Of a DNA stretch of 64,000 nucleotides, positions 1 through 7,776 are shown one piece after another. The first letter of the stretch is position 1. Each line of letters opens with the position of its first letter. Below the pieces are notes generated by a model. It was given only the letters and a program-made list of their open reading frames with translations. It made no database searches and was not told where the DNA came from. Source of the stretch: Trichococcus collinsii (GTDB lineage: Bacteria > Bacillota > Bacilli > Lactobacillales > Aerococcaceae); contig NZ_FNQH01000006.1 of the NCBI RefSeq assembly GCF_900107505.1, forward strand, positions 1-64,000, read 5' to 3'. A program made the position numbers and the translations under genes.

Positions 1-96
1 AGTGGAAGCAAGCTTCCATAGAAAAGACCGTTCGACTTGCATGTATTAGGCACGCCGCCAGCGTTCGTCCTGAGCCAGGATCAAACTCTCATGTAA
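1..96 (-). rRNA. rrs: 16S ribosomal RNA, 5' end (partial)
   Basis: Read on the minus strand, the first 96 bases contain the universal 16S 5' motif GAGAGTTTGATCCTGGCTCA (rc of about 71-90), then the conserved GGACGAACGCTGGCGGCG and TGCCTAATACATGCAAGTCG segments. The gene runs leftwards out of the window, so only the first ~95 nt are present. The exact 5' processing site cannot be fixed from sequence; 96 is approximate. The operon's promoters lie at 293-551. Confidence 0.97.
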
Positions 97-236
97 ATGT
101 GGACTCTTGTACAGAAATCCTACACGTTAAGCTGATTGCTCTTAATTTTTTGCTGACTTTATGTTTGCGATACAAAGTATCGTCTTCGTTTGCTTCGACC
201 GAAGTCTAAGCTCCTTGCACATTTGGTTCGTTCATT

Positions 237-551
237 CTTTATTCAGTTTTCAAAGGTCAATCGTGTATCACGTGTTACGTGATTGCTTATTTATATTATC
301 ACGGTCGCCTCACCTTGTCAACAGTTTTTAAAATTAATTTTCAAACTGTCTGTCGGGATGAATCAGCAACTTTCATATGATAACATCGTTTTATTTTGCT
401 GTCAACAATGAATCTTATCTTGCCGTTGCCTTACAAAAGACAACTTCATAATACTATCATCATTTCAAACCTGTGTCAAACAGATTTCAGAATAAAACAC
501 ATCGGATTACCGAGGAACTAAACTTTACCACAAAAATGTAAGCCTTGTCAA
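237..551 (-). promoter_or_regulatory. rrn promoter region with four tandem sigma-A promoters
   Basis: Four TTGACA-type -35 boxes read leftwards into the 16S gene. P1 has -35 546-551 and -10 TAAAGT 522-527 (spacer 18). P2 has -35 474-479 and -10 TAGTAT 451-456 (17). P3 has -35 400-405 and -10 TATCAT 377-382 (17). P4 has -35 316-321 and -10 TAATAT 293-298 (17). All four -35 boxes are perfect. Between P4 and the 16S gene, rc of about 241-258 reads CCTTTGAAAACTGAAT, resembling the rrn boxA antitermination region. Multiple tandem promoters are normal for rRNA operons; four at 72-84 bp spacing is at the rich end. The rest of 97-773 shows no convincing gene. Confidence 0.8.
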
Positions 552-729
552 CAGCATTGCATCAGCATTATTATGTATGCATCATTTTTATCCGATGCGC
601 TATTTAAAAAAATAAATGCTAGGGATTGCTCAGCTCCTGCAAAGTCATTCCCGTCGGAAATCCCAGTTCAATACACCGTCCTTCCTCTGGAATGCCGCTA
701 CGCTTAATGCACTTTATATATTTTGGCAC

Positions 730-758
730 AAAAAAAGCGGACAACGAATCGTCCGCTT
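730..758 (-). terminator. Intrinsic terminator of pgi
   Basis: On the minus strand an 8-bp stem AAGCGGAC/GTCCGCTT (735-742 with 751-758) is followed by a run of T residues (731-736 on plus are A). It lies 16 bp beyond the pgi stop codon. Confidence 0.85.
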
Positions 759-773
759 CAAGCAATTTGTAGC

Positions 774-2120
774 TTATAGTCTATCGTTTAATTCCTTAGC
801 CAATTCTTCGAATCCAGGTTTGCCAAGAAGCGCAAACATGTTTTTCTTGTAGGCTTCTACACCTGGTTGGTCGAATGGATTCACGCCATTCAGGTAACCA
901 GAGATACCTACTGCGATTTCGAAGAAGTATACAAGATAGCCTAATGAATAAGCATCCATTGCAGGCATAGTAACCAACAAGTTTGGTACGCCGCCGTCTG
1001 TATGAGCCAATAATGTTCCTTGGTAAGCTTTTGTATTTACGAAATCAACATCTTTGCCTTCTAAGTAGCCTAAACCGTCCAAGTCTTCTGCGCTTAAAGG
1101 AATTTGGATCGTTTTGCGTGGATTCGAAACTTTAACGACTGTCTCAAAGATATTTCTTTGTCCATCTTGGATGGATTGGCCGATTGAGTGCAAATCAGTC
1201 GAGAAGTTCGCGCTTGTTGGATAAATACCTTTTTGGTCTTTACCTTCGGATTCGCCGAACAGTTGTTTCCACCATTCTGACAGATATTGCATTCCGGGTT
1301 CATAGTTAGCTAGGATTTCAGTCACTTTGCCTTTACGGTAAAGGATGTTGCGGATAGCTGCGTATTGGTAAGCTACGTTAGTTGTCAAATCAGGATTCAT
1401 GTATGTTTCACGGGCATCAGCAGCACCTTGCATCAACGCATCGATATCAGCTCCGCTGACAGCGATCGGAAGAAGGCCAACTGGTGTCAATACAGTGAAA
1501 CGTCCACCAACATCATCAGGAATTACGAAAGTTTCGTATCCTTCCATGTCAGCTTCATGCTTCGCTGCGCCTCTTGCTTTGTCTGTGGTAGAGTAAATGC
1601 GTTTTACAGCTTCTTCTTTACCATATTTTTTGATCAACAATTCTTTGAAGACGCGGAAAGCAATCGCCGGTTCAGTTGTTGTACCTGATTTTGAAATCAT
1701 GTTCACTGAGAAATCACGATCCCCGATCACTTCGATCAAGTCAGCTAAATAAGTTGAGCTGATGCTGTTTCCTGCAAAGAAAATTTGTGGCGTTTTGCGG
1801 TCTGCAGTTGTCTGAACGTTGTAGAAAGTGTTGTTCAGGAAATCAATTGCAGCACGAGCTCCTAAATAAGAACCTCCGATACCGATAACAACCAAAACTT
1901 CTGAATCGGATTGGATTTTTTTCGCTGCCGCTTTGATGCGCGCGAATTCTTCTTTGTCATAATCTTTAGGAAGATCGATCCAGCCAGTGAAGTCGCTCCC
2001 TGGGCCTGTACCTTCACGAAGCGCTTTGTCAGCCGCTGTTACTTGGTACTGGATGTAGTCCAATTCGTGTTGCGCAAAAAATTCCAAAGCTTTAGAGTAA
2101 TCAAATTGAATGTGTGACAT
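774..2120 (-). CDS. pgi: Glucose-6-phosphate isomerase
   Basis: Interconverts glucose-6-phosphate and fructose-6-phosphate in the cytoplasm, at the entry to glycolysis. The 448-residue product has the length of the short Gram-positive Pgi form. It carries the sugar-phosphate isomerase (SIS) features: [11 protein letters not shown] near residue 80, [10 protein letters not shown] near 145, [12 protein letters not shown] near 205, and the C-terminal [14 protein letters not shown] signature. The start ATG at 2118-2120 is preceded by TTAGGAGGATATTAA, an ideal ribosome binding site. It is monocistronic, with a terminator at 730-758, and stands just upstream of the rRNA promoter region. Nothing unusual is seen. 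Confidence 0.97.
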   Translation of the reverse strand: MSHIQFDYSKALEFFAQHELDYIQYQVTAADKALREGTGPGSDFTGWIDLPKDYDKEEFARIKAAAKKIQSDSEVLVVIGIGGSYLGARAAIDFLNNTFYNVQTTADRKTPQIFFAGNSISSTYLADLIEVIGDRDFSVNMISKSGTTTEPAIAFRVFKELLIKKYGKEEAVKRIYSTTDKARGAAKHEADMEGYETFVIPDDVGGRFTVLTPVGLLPIAVSGADIDALMQGAADARETYMNPDLTTNVAYQYAAIRNILYRKGKVTEILANYEPGMQYLSEWWKQLFGESEGKDQKGIYPTSANFSTDLHSIGQSIQDGQRNIFETVVKVSNPRKTIQIPLSAEDLDGLGYLEGKDVDFVNTKAYQGTLLAHTDGGVPNLLVTMPAMDAYSLGYLVYFFEIAVGISGYLNGVNPFDQPGVEAYKKNMFALLGKPGFEELAKELNDRL

Positions 2121-2176
2121 TTAATATCCTCCTAATTTGTTTTTATAAAATGATTACTGATATGAAATACGGCACC

Positions 2177-2560
2177 TTAATGGTAAATAGGTACGCTGTC
2201 CAATTCCAAGTCAGTAAGTATTTCCGAGATTTCCGAAGATTTTTTCCATGCGAACTTGCCTGGTTCGTTCAGTAAGCTGTCCAAATCGGAAGGTTTTTCT
2301 AATGAATCGAAAACAAATAAAGGCATATTTTTGCCATTTACTCTCATGTTCGTCAAGTCAAGCAATCGCAAAGACTCAGATTCAATGCCAACATGCGCCA
2401 GCAAGACTTCCATTATAGATCCTAAAGGGGATTTTCCACCCTCGGATAAGTTAACACTAGGTAGGCTGTAAGATTCGTTTTCTGTATTGACCAGAAAGTA
2501 AGTTTCCTCCGCCTCATTAGTAACCATAATAGTACCTGCCACTATGTTCTCTTTTATCAT
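2177..2560 (-). CDS. Hypothetical protein, possibly a degenerate Nudix-like fold
   Basis: 127 residues that I do not recognise. The pattern (an opening strand VAGTIMVTNEAEETYFLV, a helix GSIMEVLLAHVGIESESLRLL, then strands ending in FAWKKSSEISEIL) resembles the layout of Nudix domains. The catalytic Nudix box (GX5EX7REUXEEXGU) is absent, so hydrolase activity should not be assumed. Its start ATG overlaps the stop of the upstream S1-domain gene by 4 nt (ATGA at 2557-2560), which indicates translational coupling and a shared transcript. The function is therefore probably related to the S1 protein or to RNA/nucleotide metabolism, but this is only inference. Confidence 0.75.
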   Translation of the reverse strand: MIKENIVAGTIMVTNEAEETYFLVNTENESYSLPSVNLSEGGKSPLGSIMEVLLAHVGIESESLRLLDLTNMRVNGKNMPLFVFDSLEKPSDLDSLLNEPGKFAWKKSSEISEILTDLELDSVPIYH

Positions 2561-2991
2561 AATGAATGTCCCCTTTCACTGGAAGTCGTAAAGACAGGAT
2601 TATTCCCTGTCGATTTTCTGACTTTCTCGTCCTCTTTGGCCTCTTCGATCCAGGTAGGCATCATTTCTTTCAAGGTCTCAAAACCAATCTGCGGTAAGTA
2701 TCTTCTTTTTCTTTTCTTTCTTTTTGCCGGGTAACAAGGTGTCGCCAACTTTTCCATAGCTCTTAGAGACAGGCTGATTTTCCCTGTGTACTCATCGATA
2801 TCTATGATTTTGGCTTCCACTTCATCGTCGATTTGAATGAATTCGTCAAGATTCGTCACATACCCATGCCTGCATTCGGATATATGGATCAGGCCTTGCG
2901 TATTCTTGTCTAATGAAATGAAAACGCCATATGATTGGATACCCGTCACATTTCCTTCAATTATGTCTCCGATTTTGTATTCCATTTTCAT
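2557..2991 (-). CDS. S1 RNA-binding domain protein (YugI/CvfD/GSP13 type)
   Basis: 144 residues. The first ~75 form an S1 OB-fold: KIGDIIEGNVTGIQSYGVFI, LIHISECRHGYV, then DEVEAKIIDIDEYTGKISLS. The S1 fold is followed by a basic patch (PAKRKKRKRRYL) and a short acidic tail. The architecture matches the small general stress/translation regulators YugI of Bacillus and CvfD of pneumococcus, which bind RNA or the ribosome; the same role here is inferred. The start ATG (2989-2991) follows GAGGGG with 8 nt spacing. It is the first gene of a two-gene unit with the 127-residue hypothetical protein. Confidence 0.85.
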   Translation of the reverse strand: MKMEYKIGDIIEGNVTGIQSYGVFISLDKNTQGLIHISECRHGYVTNLDEFIQIDDEVEAKIIDIDEYTGKISLSLRAMEKLATPCYPAKRKKRKRRYLPQIGFETLKEMMPTWIEEAKEDEKVRKSTGNNPVFTTSSERGHSL

Positions 2992-3165
2992 TCATAATTC
3001 CCCTCACAGTACCATATAATTATACCACGTGCCCAGATGAAAGGATAGAATTTCTGATGCAACTTTGATCAGAAGCAACTCTTAGGCGGCGTCATAGCGA
3101 TTACTACCTTGAAAACACTCCAGTAGTGTTAGGAGTGGCAGAAACAAGATAATCTTATCCATGAA

Positions 3166-3190
3166 GAAAAAGGGGCATTTTTTGTGCCCC
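3166..3190 (-). terminator. Terminator of ppiB
   Basis: Stem GGGGCA (3172-3177) with TGCCCC (3185-3190), followed on the minus strand by TTTTTC. It lies 13 bp past the ppiB stop. The rest of 2992-3165 contains two small dyads (TTCTGAT/ATCAGAA near 3050, ACACT/AGTGT near 3120) and no gene. Confidence 0.8.
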
Positions 3191-3202
3191 CCTTCTATAC
3201 TA

Positions 3203-3787
3203 TTATAAAATCGTGATGCTCTCGATGACAACGTCTTCAACAGGTTTGTCTTGAGCGCCTTTTTTCACGCCTTCGATAGCATAGACTGTGTCCATCCCAG
3301 CTTCCACTTGCCCGAATACGGTATGTTTTTGATCCAACCACGGTGTTCCGCCGTTTGCAGCATAAGCATCGATGATTTCTTTAGGCCATCCGCCAGCTTC
3401 CAATTGAGCTAGCATTGTCATAGGCACTTCTTTAGCGGTAACGATGAAAAATTGGCTTCCGTTTGTGTTCGGGCCAGCATTCGCCATCGACAACGCACCA
3501 TTCAAGTTGAAAAGACTCGTCGAGAATTCATCTTCAAAAGAATCCCCCCAAACACTTGATCCGCCCATACCAGTTCCTGTAGGATCGCCGCCTTGGATCA
3601 TGAAGTCATTAATGACTCGGTGGAAAATGATGCCGTCATAATAGCCACTTTCAGCCAAACCCAAAAAGTTTTCAACTGTTTTTGGCGCCAAATCAGGGAA
3701 CAAACGGATAGTGATATCCCCTTTATTTGTTTTCATAATGACTTTCTTATCGTTATCTGTTGGTTGTAATTGTGGAAATAAACTCAT
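3203..3787 (-). CDS. ppiB: Peptidyl-prolyl cis-trans isomerase, cyclophilin type
   Basis: Cytoplasmic cyclophilin that speeds proline isomerisation during folding. The 194-residue product starts with a short leader, then [28 protein letters not shown] and the cyclophilin core [22 protein letters not shown] (catalytic Arg in FHRV). It continues with [12 protein letters not shown] and [12 protein letters not shown]. No signal peptide or lipobox is present, so it is cytosolic. AAAAGGAGGATGAATA precedes the ATG at 3785-3787. It is a single-gene unit with its own terminator at 3166-3190. Confidence 0.95.
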   Translation of the reverse strand: MSLFPQLQPTDNDKKVIMKTNKGDITIRLFPDLAPKTVENFLGLAESGYYDGIIFHRVINDFMIQGGDPTGTGMGGSSVWGDSFEDEFSTSLFNLNGALSMANAGPNTNGSQFFIVTAKEVPMTMLAQLEAGGWPKEIIDAYAANGGTPWLDQKHTVFGQVEAGMDTVYAIEGVKKGAQDKPVEDVVIESITIL

Positions 3788-3953
3788 TATTCATCCTCCT
3801 TTTTTTTACATTTTACCACAATATGCAAAAGATTAATCCACCGATTATCCAAAAATGAAAATTCAGGCCATTTTTTCTTTTTCATTAGGATGTAAGTATC
3901 GATTCATGTTATCATAATTGAAAAGTAGCTATTTAAGTGAAGGATGAAAAATA

Positions 3954-4463
3954 ATGATGATTTTCGAGAATTTCCCTTTAATTTGTTCCCTGGCAGCTAT
4001 CATGTTCACCCAAGCTTTAAAATATCCGATTGCAATTTTTTCAAAAGACAAGAAAACTTCCTTGTCGATTGTTACGACTACAGGTGGGATGCCCAGTTCC
4101 CACTCGGCTGCCGTCAGTTCGTTGATAACGGCACTCATTCTGCAATACGGCATCGGATCCGGTTATGTAGCTATCGCTACGACTTTCGGTGTCATCGTCA
4201 TGTTCGACTCGATGGGCGTACGTCGTCAGAGCGGTGAGCAAGGCATCGTCCTCATCGACGCCATCAAAGAACTGACCCGCTTGTCGCTTAAGTTCCCTAA
4301 GAACGAACAGGAACTGGTTGCCGAAGAAAAGGATGAGAAGATTTATCCTGAAGAAATGGCCGTCAAAAAATACCTTGGGCACAAGCCTTCGGAAGTATTT
4401 GTCGGGCTTTTGACCGGAATTTTTGTGACATTCATCGTCAGAATGTTCTATGAGCAGATCTGA
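3954..4463 (+). CDS. Divergent PAP2 family membrane protein (YuiD-like)
   Basis: 169 residues matching the DUF212/divergent PAP2 family. It has an N-terminal membrane segment (LICSLAAIMFTQALKYPIAIF), the signature TTGGMPSSHSAAVSSLITAL (residues ~42-61) and MFDSMGVRRQSGEQGIVL, then a charged loop and a C-terminal membrane segment. The SSHSA motif corresponds to part of the PAP2 phosphatase active site, but the family is divergent and its substrate is unknown. Two adjacent ATG codons (3954, 3957) could start it, with GAAGG upstream. fnr follows 50 bp later on the same strand and may be cotranscribed. Confidence 0.88.
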   Translation: MMIFENFPLICSLAAIMFTQALKYPIAIFSKDKKTSLSIVTTTGGMPSSHSAAVSSLITALILQYGIGSGYVAIATTFGVIVMFDSMGVRRQSGEQGIVLIDAIKELTRLSLKFPKNEQELVAEEKDEKIYPEEMAVKKYLGHKPSEVFVGLLTGIFVTFIVRMFYEQI

Positions 4464-4469
4464 TACCTC

Positions 4470-4492
4470 TCCGGGTGATGCATTCGCCCGGA
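4470..4492 (+). other. Small hairpin between yuiD-like gene and fnr
   Basis: TCCGGG (4470-4475) can pair with CCCGGA (4487-4492) over an 11-nt loop. No T-run follows, so it is not a clear terminator. It begins CTCCGGGTGA and resembles a single unit of the hairpin family found at 34231-34425 and 63595-63727. Confidence 0.45.
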
Positions 4493-4515
4493 ACAGAAAC
4501 AACGGAGGAAGAAAA

Positions 4516-5505
4516 TTGACAGATAAAGATTTATACGATATCACCATCATTGGCGGAGGACCTGTCGGTATGTTCACGGCGTTCTACGCTGGACTGAGGC
4601 AAGCCAAAGTCAAAATCATAGAAGCGCTACCCCAGCTAGGCGGCCAACCCGGCATGCTTTATGCTGAAAAAAATATATATGACATTGCAGGCTATCCTGC
4701 AATTTCCGGTGGCGACCTCGTCACAAACCTGAAAGAGCAGATGGACCGCTTCGACACGAAGTTGGTATTCGGCGAAGAAGCTTTTGAACTCGAAAAAAAT
4801 GCTGATGGCATCTTCGAAATCCAAACGACCAAAAACCGCCACTATTCGAAAGCAGTGATCATTTCTGCGGGCAATGGCGCATTCCGGCCGAGAAAATTAG
4901 AAATAGAACACGCAGATAAGTACGAGAACACCAATCTTCACTATTTCGTGAATAACATCGAGAGTTTCCGCGATAAGACCGTCGCCATCTGCGGTGGTGG
5001 CGATTCGGCAGTTGATTGGGCCCTAACGTTGGAACCGATCGCTAAAAAGGTCTACCTGATCCATCGGCGCCCACAATTTCGCGCCCAAGAGCACAGCGTC
5101 CACTTATTGCAAGAGTCGTCCGTCGAAATCATGACGCCTTTCGTTCCTGTCAGTGTCAATGGAAACGAGAAGTTCTTGACGAGCGTAACCCTTCAGGAAG
5201 CCCGCAAGGAAAGCACTTTTGATTTGGAAGTGGATGACTTTTTGATTAATTACGGCTTTTCATCATCCATTGGTGGCATGAAAAAATGGGGATTCGAAGT
5301 CCAAGGAAATGCCATCGTCGTAAACTCGAAAATGGAGACCACCATCCCAGGAGTGTATGCCATTGGAGACATCGGTACCTATTCCGGAAAAGTAAAACTG
5401 ATTGCCACGGGATTCGGTGAAGCTCCTGTAGCCGTCAACAACGCGATGGTGTACATCAATCCCAACACACGTGCGCAACCTATGCACAGCACGAGCTTGT
5501 TTTAG
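4516..5505 (+). CDS. Ferredoxin/flavodoxin-NADP(+) reductase, type 2 (YumC-like)
   Basis: FAD enzyme of the thioredoxin-reductase-like superfamily that moves electrons between NADPH and ferredoxin or flavodoxin. FAD-binding TIIGGGPVGMF lies at the N terminus, the NADPH site AICGGGDSAVDWA in the middle, and the second FAD motif GVYAIGDIGTYSGKVKLIATG near the C terminus. No CxxC redox pair is present, which separates it from thioredoxin reductase. I chose TTG at 4516-4518: GGAGG lies 7 nt upstream, and the resulting 329 residues fit the family length of ~330. An ATG at 4450 would add 22 non-conserved residues overlapping yuiD. A terminator follows at 5517-5549. Confidence 0.92.
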   Translation: MTDKDLYDITIIGGGPVGMFTAFYAGLRQAKVKIIEALPQLGGQPGMLYAEKNIYDIAGYPAISGGDLVTNLKEQMDRFDTKLVFGEEAFELEKNADGIFEIQTTKNRHYSKAVIISAGNGAFRPRKLEIEHADKYENTNLHYFVNNIESFRDKTVAICGGGDSAVDWALTLEPIAKKVYLIHRRPQFRAQEHSVHLLQESSVEIMTPFVPVSVNGNEKFLTSVTLQEARKESTFDLEVDDFLINYGFSSSIGGMKKWGFEVQGNAIVVNSKMETTIPGVYAIGDIGTYSGKVKLIATGFGEAPVAVNNAMVYINPNTRAQPMHSTSLF

Positions 5506-5516
5506 ATTTTATGAAC

Positions 5517-5549
5517 GGTCGTCTCAAACCCGAGGCGGCCTCTTCTTTT
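5517..5549 (+). terminator. Terminator after fnr
   Basis: Nine-base-pair stem with G-U pairs (GGTCGTCTC 5517-5525 with GAGGCGGCC 5532-5540), loop AAACCC, then TCTTCTTTT. It lies 11 bp after the fnr stop. Confidence 0.75.
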
Positions 5550-5575
5550 GTTTTTAATGGCTATTCCTCTATAAT
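5548..5575 (+). promoter_or_regulatory. Putative promoter of the pgpA-like gene
   Basis: -35 TTGTTT (5548-5553), 16-bp spacer, perfect -10 TATAAT (5570-5575). It lies immediately after the fnr terminator and 35 bp before the pgpA-like start. Confidence 0.6.
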
Positions 5576-5609
5576 AAAAGTATCAAATAAGAATCCAGGA
5601 GGACTTAAT

Positions 5610-6116
5610 ATGGTCAAATCAGACAGCGAGTTGCATGCAAGGGCTGTGGCTTTAATAAAGGAACGCGGTGTGAGCGTCGAGGATATCGCCGACCTCGTTT
5701 TGCATCTCCAAAAATCCTACGTAGAAAATCTGAGTATGGAGGAATGCATTGAGAACGTTAAGGCCGTGTTCCTGAAACGGGAAGTTCAGAACGCAATCAT
5801 TACTGGTATTGAAATTGATAAGCTCGCCGAATCTGGGCAGCTCTCCCAGCCGTTGGCAGATATCATCCTGAATGACGAAGGGCTCTACGGTATCGATGAG
5901 ATCCTTGCCCTCTCCATCGTCAACGTATATGGCTCCATCGGCTTCACAAACTACGGATACATCGATAAAGTAAAACCCGGCATTCTGCAGAAACTAAACA
6001 ACAAATCCGACTCAGAGTGCCACACCTTCCTCGATGATATCGTAGGCGCCATCGCCGCAGCCGCCGCCAGTCGCATCGCCCACGACAACCCAAACAAAAG
6101 CGACATAATGAAGTAG
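5610..6116 (+). CDS. Phosphatidylglycerophosphatase A family protein (YutG-like)
   Basis: 168 residues related to the PgpA domain (Bacillus YutG), known or predicted to dephosphorylate phosphatidylglycerophosphate. It shows VSVEDIADLVLHLQKSY at the N terminus and the family core LNDEGLYGIDEILALSIVNVYGSIGFTNYGYIDK. The C terminus is TFLDDIVGAIAAAAASRIAH, whose D-D-x-x-G is the conserved acidic site. ATG at 5610-5612 was chosen because AGGAGG lies 7 nt upstream; an earlier in-frame ATG at 5511 lies inside the fnr terminator. It has its own promoter at 5548-5575. The Firmicute branch lacks the clear transmembrane anchor of E. coli PgpA, and its physiological substrate is inferred. Confidence 0.87.
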   Translation: MVKSDSELHARAVALIKERGVSVEDIADLVLHLQKSYVENLSMEECIENVKAVFLKREVQNAIITGIEIDKLAESGQLSQPLADIILNDEGLYGIDEILALSIVNVYGSIGFTNYGYIDKVKPGILQKLNNKSDSECHTFLDDIVGAIAAAAASRIAHDNPNKSDIMK

Positions 6117-6232
6117 AGTGTGATGAATCCCACTCTAGAAATCGAGCACTAAGAGGACTAACACAAAGCGGACGCTTTTTGTCCGCGTGTGGTAGTCAGC
6201 TTAGGCAGAGATTTCTGGGATTCAGAACACGT
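6115..6232. repeat. Long imperfect inverted repeat (hairpin element)
   Basis: The sequence folds back on itself almost completely. The left arm from GTGTGATGAATCCCA (6119) to AAGCGGAC (ending 6172) aligns, with small gaps, to the reverse complement of the right arm from GTCCGC (6181) to GGGATTCAGAACAC (6232). Matching blocks include GAATCCCA, GAAATC, CTAAG, GACTA, CACA and GCGGAC. The loop is about 8 nt (GCTTTTT). A direct repeat AGAGTGTGATGA occurs at the left edge (6115) and again at 6239. No transposase is present; it resembles a non-autonomous element or a long structured RNA. Confidence 0.7.
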
Positions 6233-6290
6233 TTGGGAAGAGTGTGATGATTCGCGTTTAGACACCCGTACGTTGGAGCACCCAGTCAAA

Positions 6291-6348
6291 ACAAAAACCA
6301 GTTTGAATTGCCGTCAAACAAGATGGCAGCTCAAGCTGGTTTATTTTT
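6291..6348. terminator. Bidirectional terminator downstream of the lit-like gene
   Basis: A long stem pairs 6295-6315 (AAACCAGTTTGAATTGCCGTC region) with 6322-6342, with few mismatches. On the minus strand TTTTTGTTTT follows, as expected for the end of the lit-like gene; on plus TTATTTTTA follows. Confidence 0.8.
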
Positions 6349-6979
6349 ATGTTATTTTGACTTTCCTTCGCACCCAGAAATACAGAAGCACAAGCACTAA
6401 TTCAAGCAGCACAAAAACCAGCACAAAACAGTGCATGAAAAAGTCCTGTGGCAAGGCAAGGATGATCGGATCTGTCCGTGAATCAAAAATCCAGGCATCA
6501 TTATTGAAGAAGACGCCGTGGAACGCGACAAACAAACGGTTGAAATTCATAAATATCACTGTCAAAACTACTAATGGTGCAGCGATCATCAAGCGCAAAG
6601 GATTCAGCATGCGCCAATATCCTTGCTCCTTTTTCACCATCCGTAAAAAAAATATGCTTGCAACGGCTGAAACTCCTAATATGGCATAATCCAGAAAAAA
6701 CAGCCTTTTCACCTCATGGAAATGGAAAAGCCCGCTCTCGGAAGCCGGAAAATCAGGCATCTTCAATTCAGCGATCCACGGCAAATTCAGATACTGCATC
6801 AGGATGCGGTAATTATCCAAAATGACATCTTTCGAAAACCCGGTCATCTGTTCGATATTCAAGTAATCGATATCAAAGCTGTAGAGCGGCGTAAAGTTGA
6901 TAGTGAAGGCGATGTTCGCACTCAGCACGAGCAATAAAATGACCACATACCCGAGTAAATATTTCAGCTTCTGTATCAT
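6347..6979 (-). CDS. lit: TIGR01906/DUF1461 membrane protein, probable lipoprotein intramolecular transacylase (Lit-like)
   Basis: 210-residue membrane protein: an N-terminal segment (LLGYVVILLLVLSANIAFTI), a large extracytoplasmic loop, then three more segments (FFLDYAILGVSAVASIFFL, LMIAAPLVVLTVIFMNF, FFMHCFVLVFVLLELVLVLLYFW). The family includes Lit of Enterococcus faecalis and Bacillus, which moves an acyl chain within lipoproteins to give the lyso form. Two conserved-looking histidine motifs, FHFHEVK and FHGVFF, match the expected active-site region. ATG at 6979 lies just after the yutF stop; a GTG at 6994 would overlap yutF. The position downstream of yutD-yutF is the usual synteny of this family in lactic acid bacteria. 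Function by homology only. Confidence 0.82.
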   Translation of the reverse strand: MIQKLKYLLGYVVILLLVLSANIAFTINFTPLYSFDIDYLNIEQMTGFSKDVILDNYRILMQYLNLPWIAELKMPDFPASESGLFHFHEVKRLFFLDYAILGVSAVASIFFLRMVKKEQGYWRMLNPLRLMIAAPLVVLTVIFMNFNRLFVAFHGVFFNNDAWIFDSRTDPIILALPQDFFMHCFVLVFVLLELVLVLLYFWVRRKVKIT

Positions 6980-6981
6980 CG

Positions 6982-7776
6982 CTACACTTCCCACTCAGAC
7001 AGATCATTAAGGATGTAGGTTGGTTGCTCATCCTTGCCTTCAATGTCCACCAGTTGGGAGAATCCCGTCAGGACCATCAACGTGTCCACACCATAATGGA
7101 CGCCAGCCAGGATATCCGTATTATAATTATCCCCGACCATGATGACATCTTCCTTATCCAGTTGCATCCGTTTAATGGCGCCGGCCATGATAGTTGGATA
7201 TGGTTTACCGATGATCAGCGGTTCTTTCTGGGTACAAGCCTTCAAAAAGGCAGTCAAAGCACCAGCTCCCGGAATAAAACCTTTTTCTGTCGGCAAATTA
7301 GTGTCTGGATTCGTCGCAACAAATGTGGCGCCTTTTTGGATTGCCAAACAAGCAGCCTCCAATTGTTGATACGTAACACCGCGGTCCAACGCCTGCAGGA
7401 CAAAGTCAGGATCTTTATCGACCATTTCGAAGCCAGCAGATTGCACTTCCTGTTTCAAAGAGGCTTCACCCACGACCAAAACCTTTTTGCCAATGTTCAA
7501 TTCTTTCAAGTGATCCAATGCTGCCATGGCGCTGGTGTAGATATGGTCTTCAGTCACATCAATCTGAAAGTTGTGCAGCAGATTCTCTTTGACTTCTGTA
7601 GCGGTCTTGGTTGCATTGTTCGTGACAAACAGGAACGGAATGTTTTTATCCTGAAGTTCTTTGACAAAAATTTCCGCCGTCGGGATGCGCTCGGCGCCTT
7701 TGTATACGGTCCCGTCCAAATCGATTAAATAACCTTTATACTTTTTGATGATGTTCTCCTCCTGATCACTGCTCAA
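6982..7776 (-). CDS. yutF: HAD-IIA family sugar-phosphate hydrolase (TIGR01457, YutF/NagD-like)
   Basis: HAD phosphatase of the NagD/YutF subfamily. Motif I is LIDLDGTVYKG, motif II FVTNNATKT, motif III around IGKPYPTIM and motif IV MVGDNYNTDILAG. The physiological substrate is unknown. The open frame allows TTG at 7776 (264 residues), but that codon has no ribosome binding site. By contrast AGGAGG (7758-7763) sits directly after the yutD stop, 8 nt before an in-frame AUC at 7747-7749. That AUC aligns with the Met of homologues beginning M-K-x-YKGYLIDLDGT. The real start may therefore be AUC (255 residues); the reported end is the conservative one. It lies between yutD and the lit-like gene in one operon. 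Confidence 0.92.
   Translation of the reverse strand: MSSDQEENIIKKYKGYLIDLDGTVYKGAERIPTAEIFVKELQDKNIPFLFVTNNATKTATEVKENLLHNFQIDVTEDHIYTSAMAALDHLKELNIGKKVLVVGEASLKQEVQSAGFEMVDKDPDFVLQALDRGVTYQQLEAACLAIQKGATFVATNPDTNLPTEKGFIPGAGALTAFLKACTQKEPLIIGKPYPTIMAGAIKRMQLDKEDVIMVGDNYNTDILAGVHYGVDTLMVLTGFSQLVDIEGKDEQPTYILNDLSEWEV

Noticed and set aside
2177-2560. Active Nudix hydrolase
   Set aside because: The fold pattern is suggestive, but the catalytic Nudix box is missing.
4450-4515. ATG at 4450 as the start of the ferredoxin-NADP reductase
   Set aside because: Adds 22 non-conserved residues, overlaps the yuiD-like gene and lacks a ribosome binding site, whereas TTG 4516 has GGAGG at 7 nt.
5511-5609. 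N-terminal extension of the PgpA-like protein from ATG 5511
   Set aside because: Lies within the fnr terminator and the gene's own promoter.
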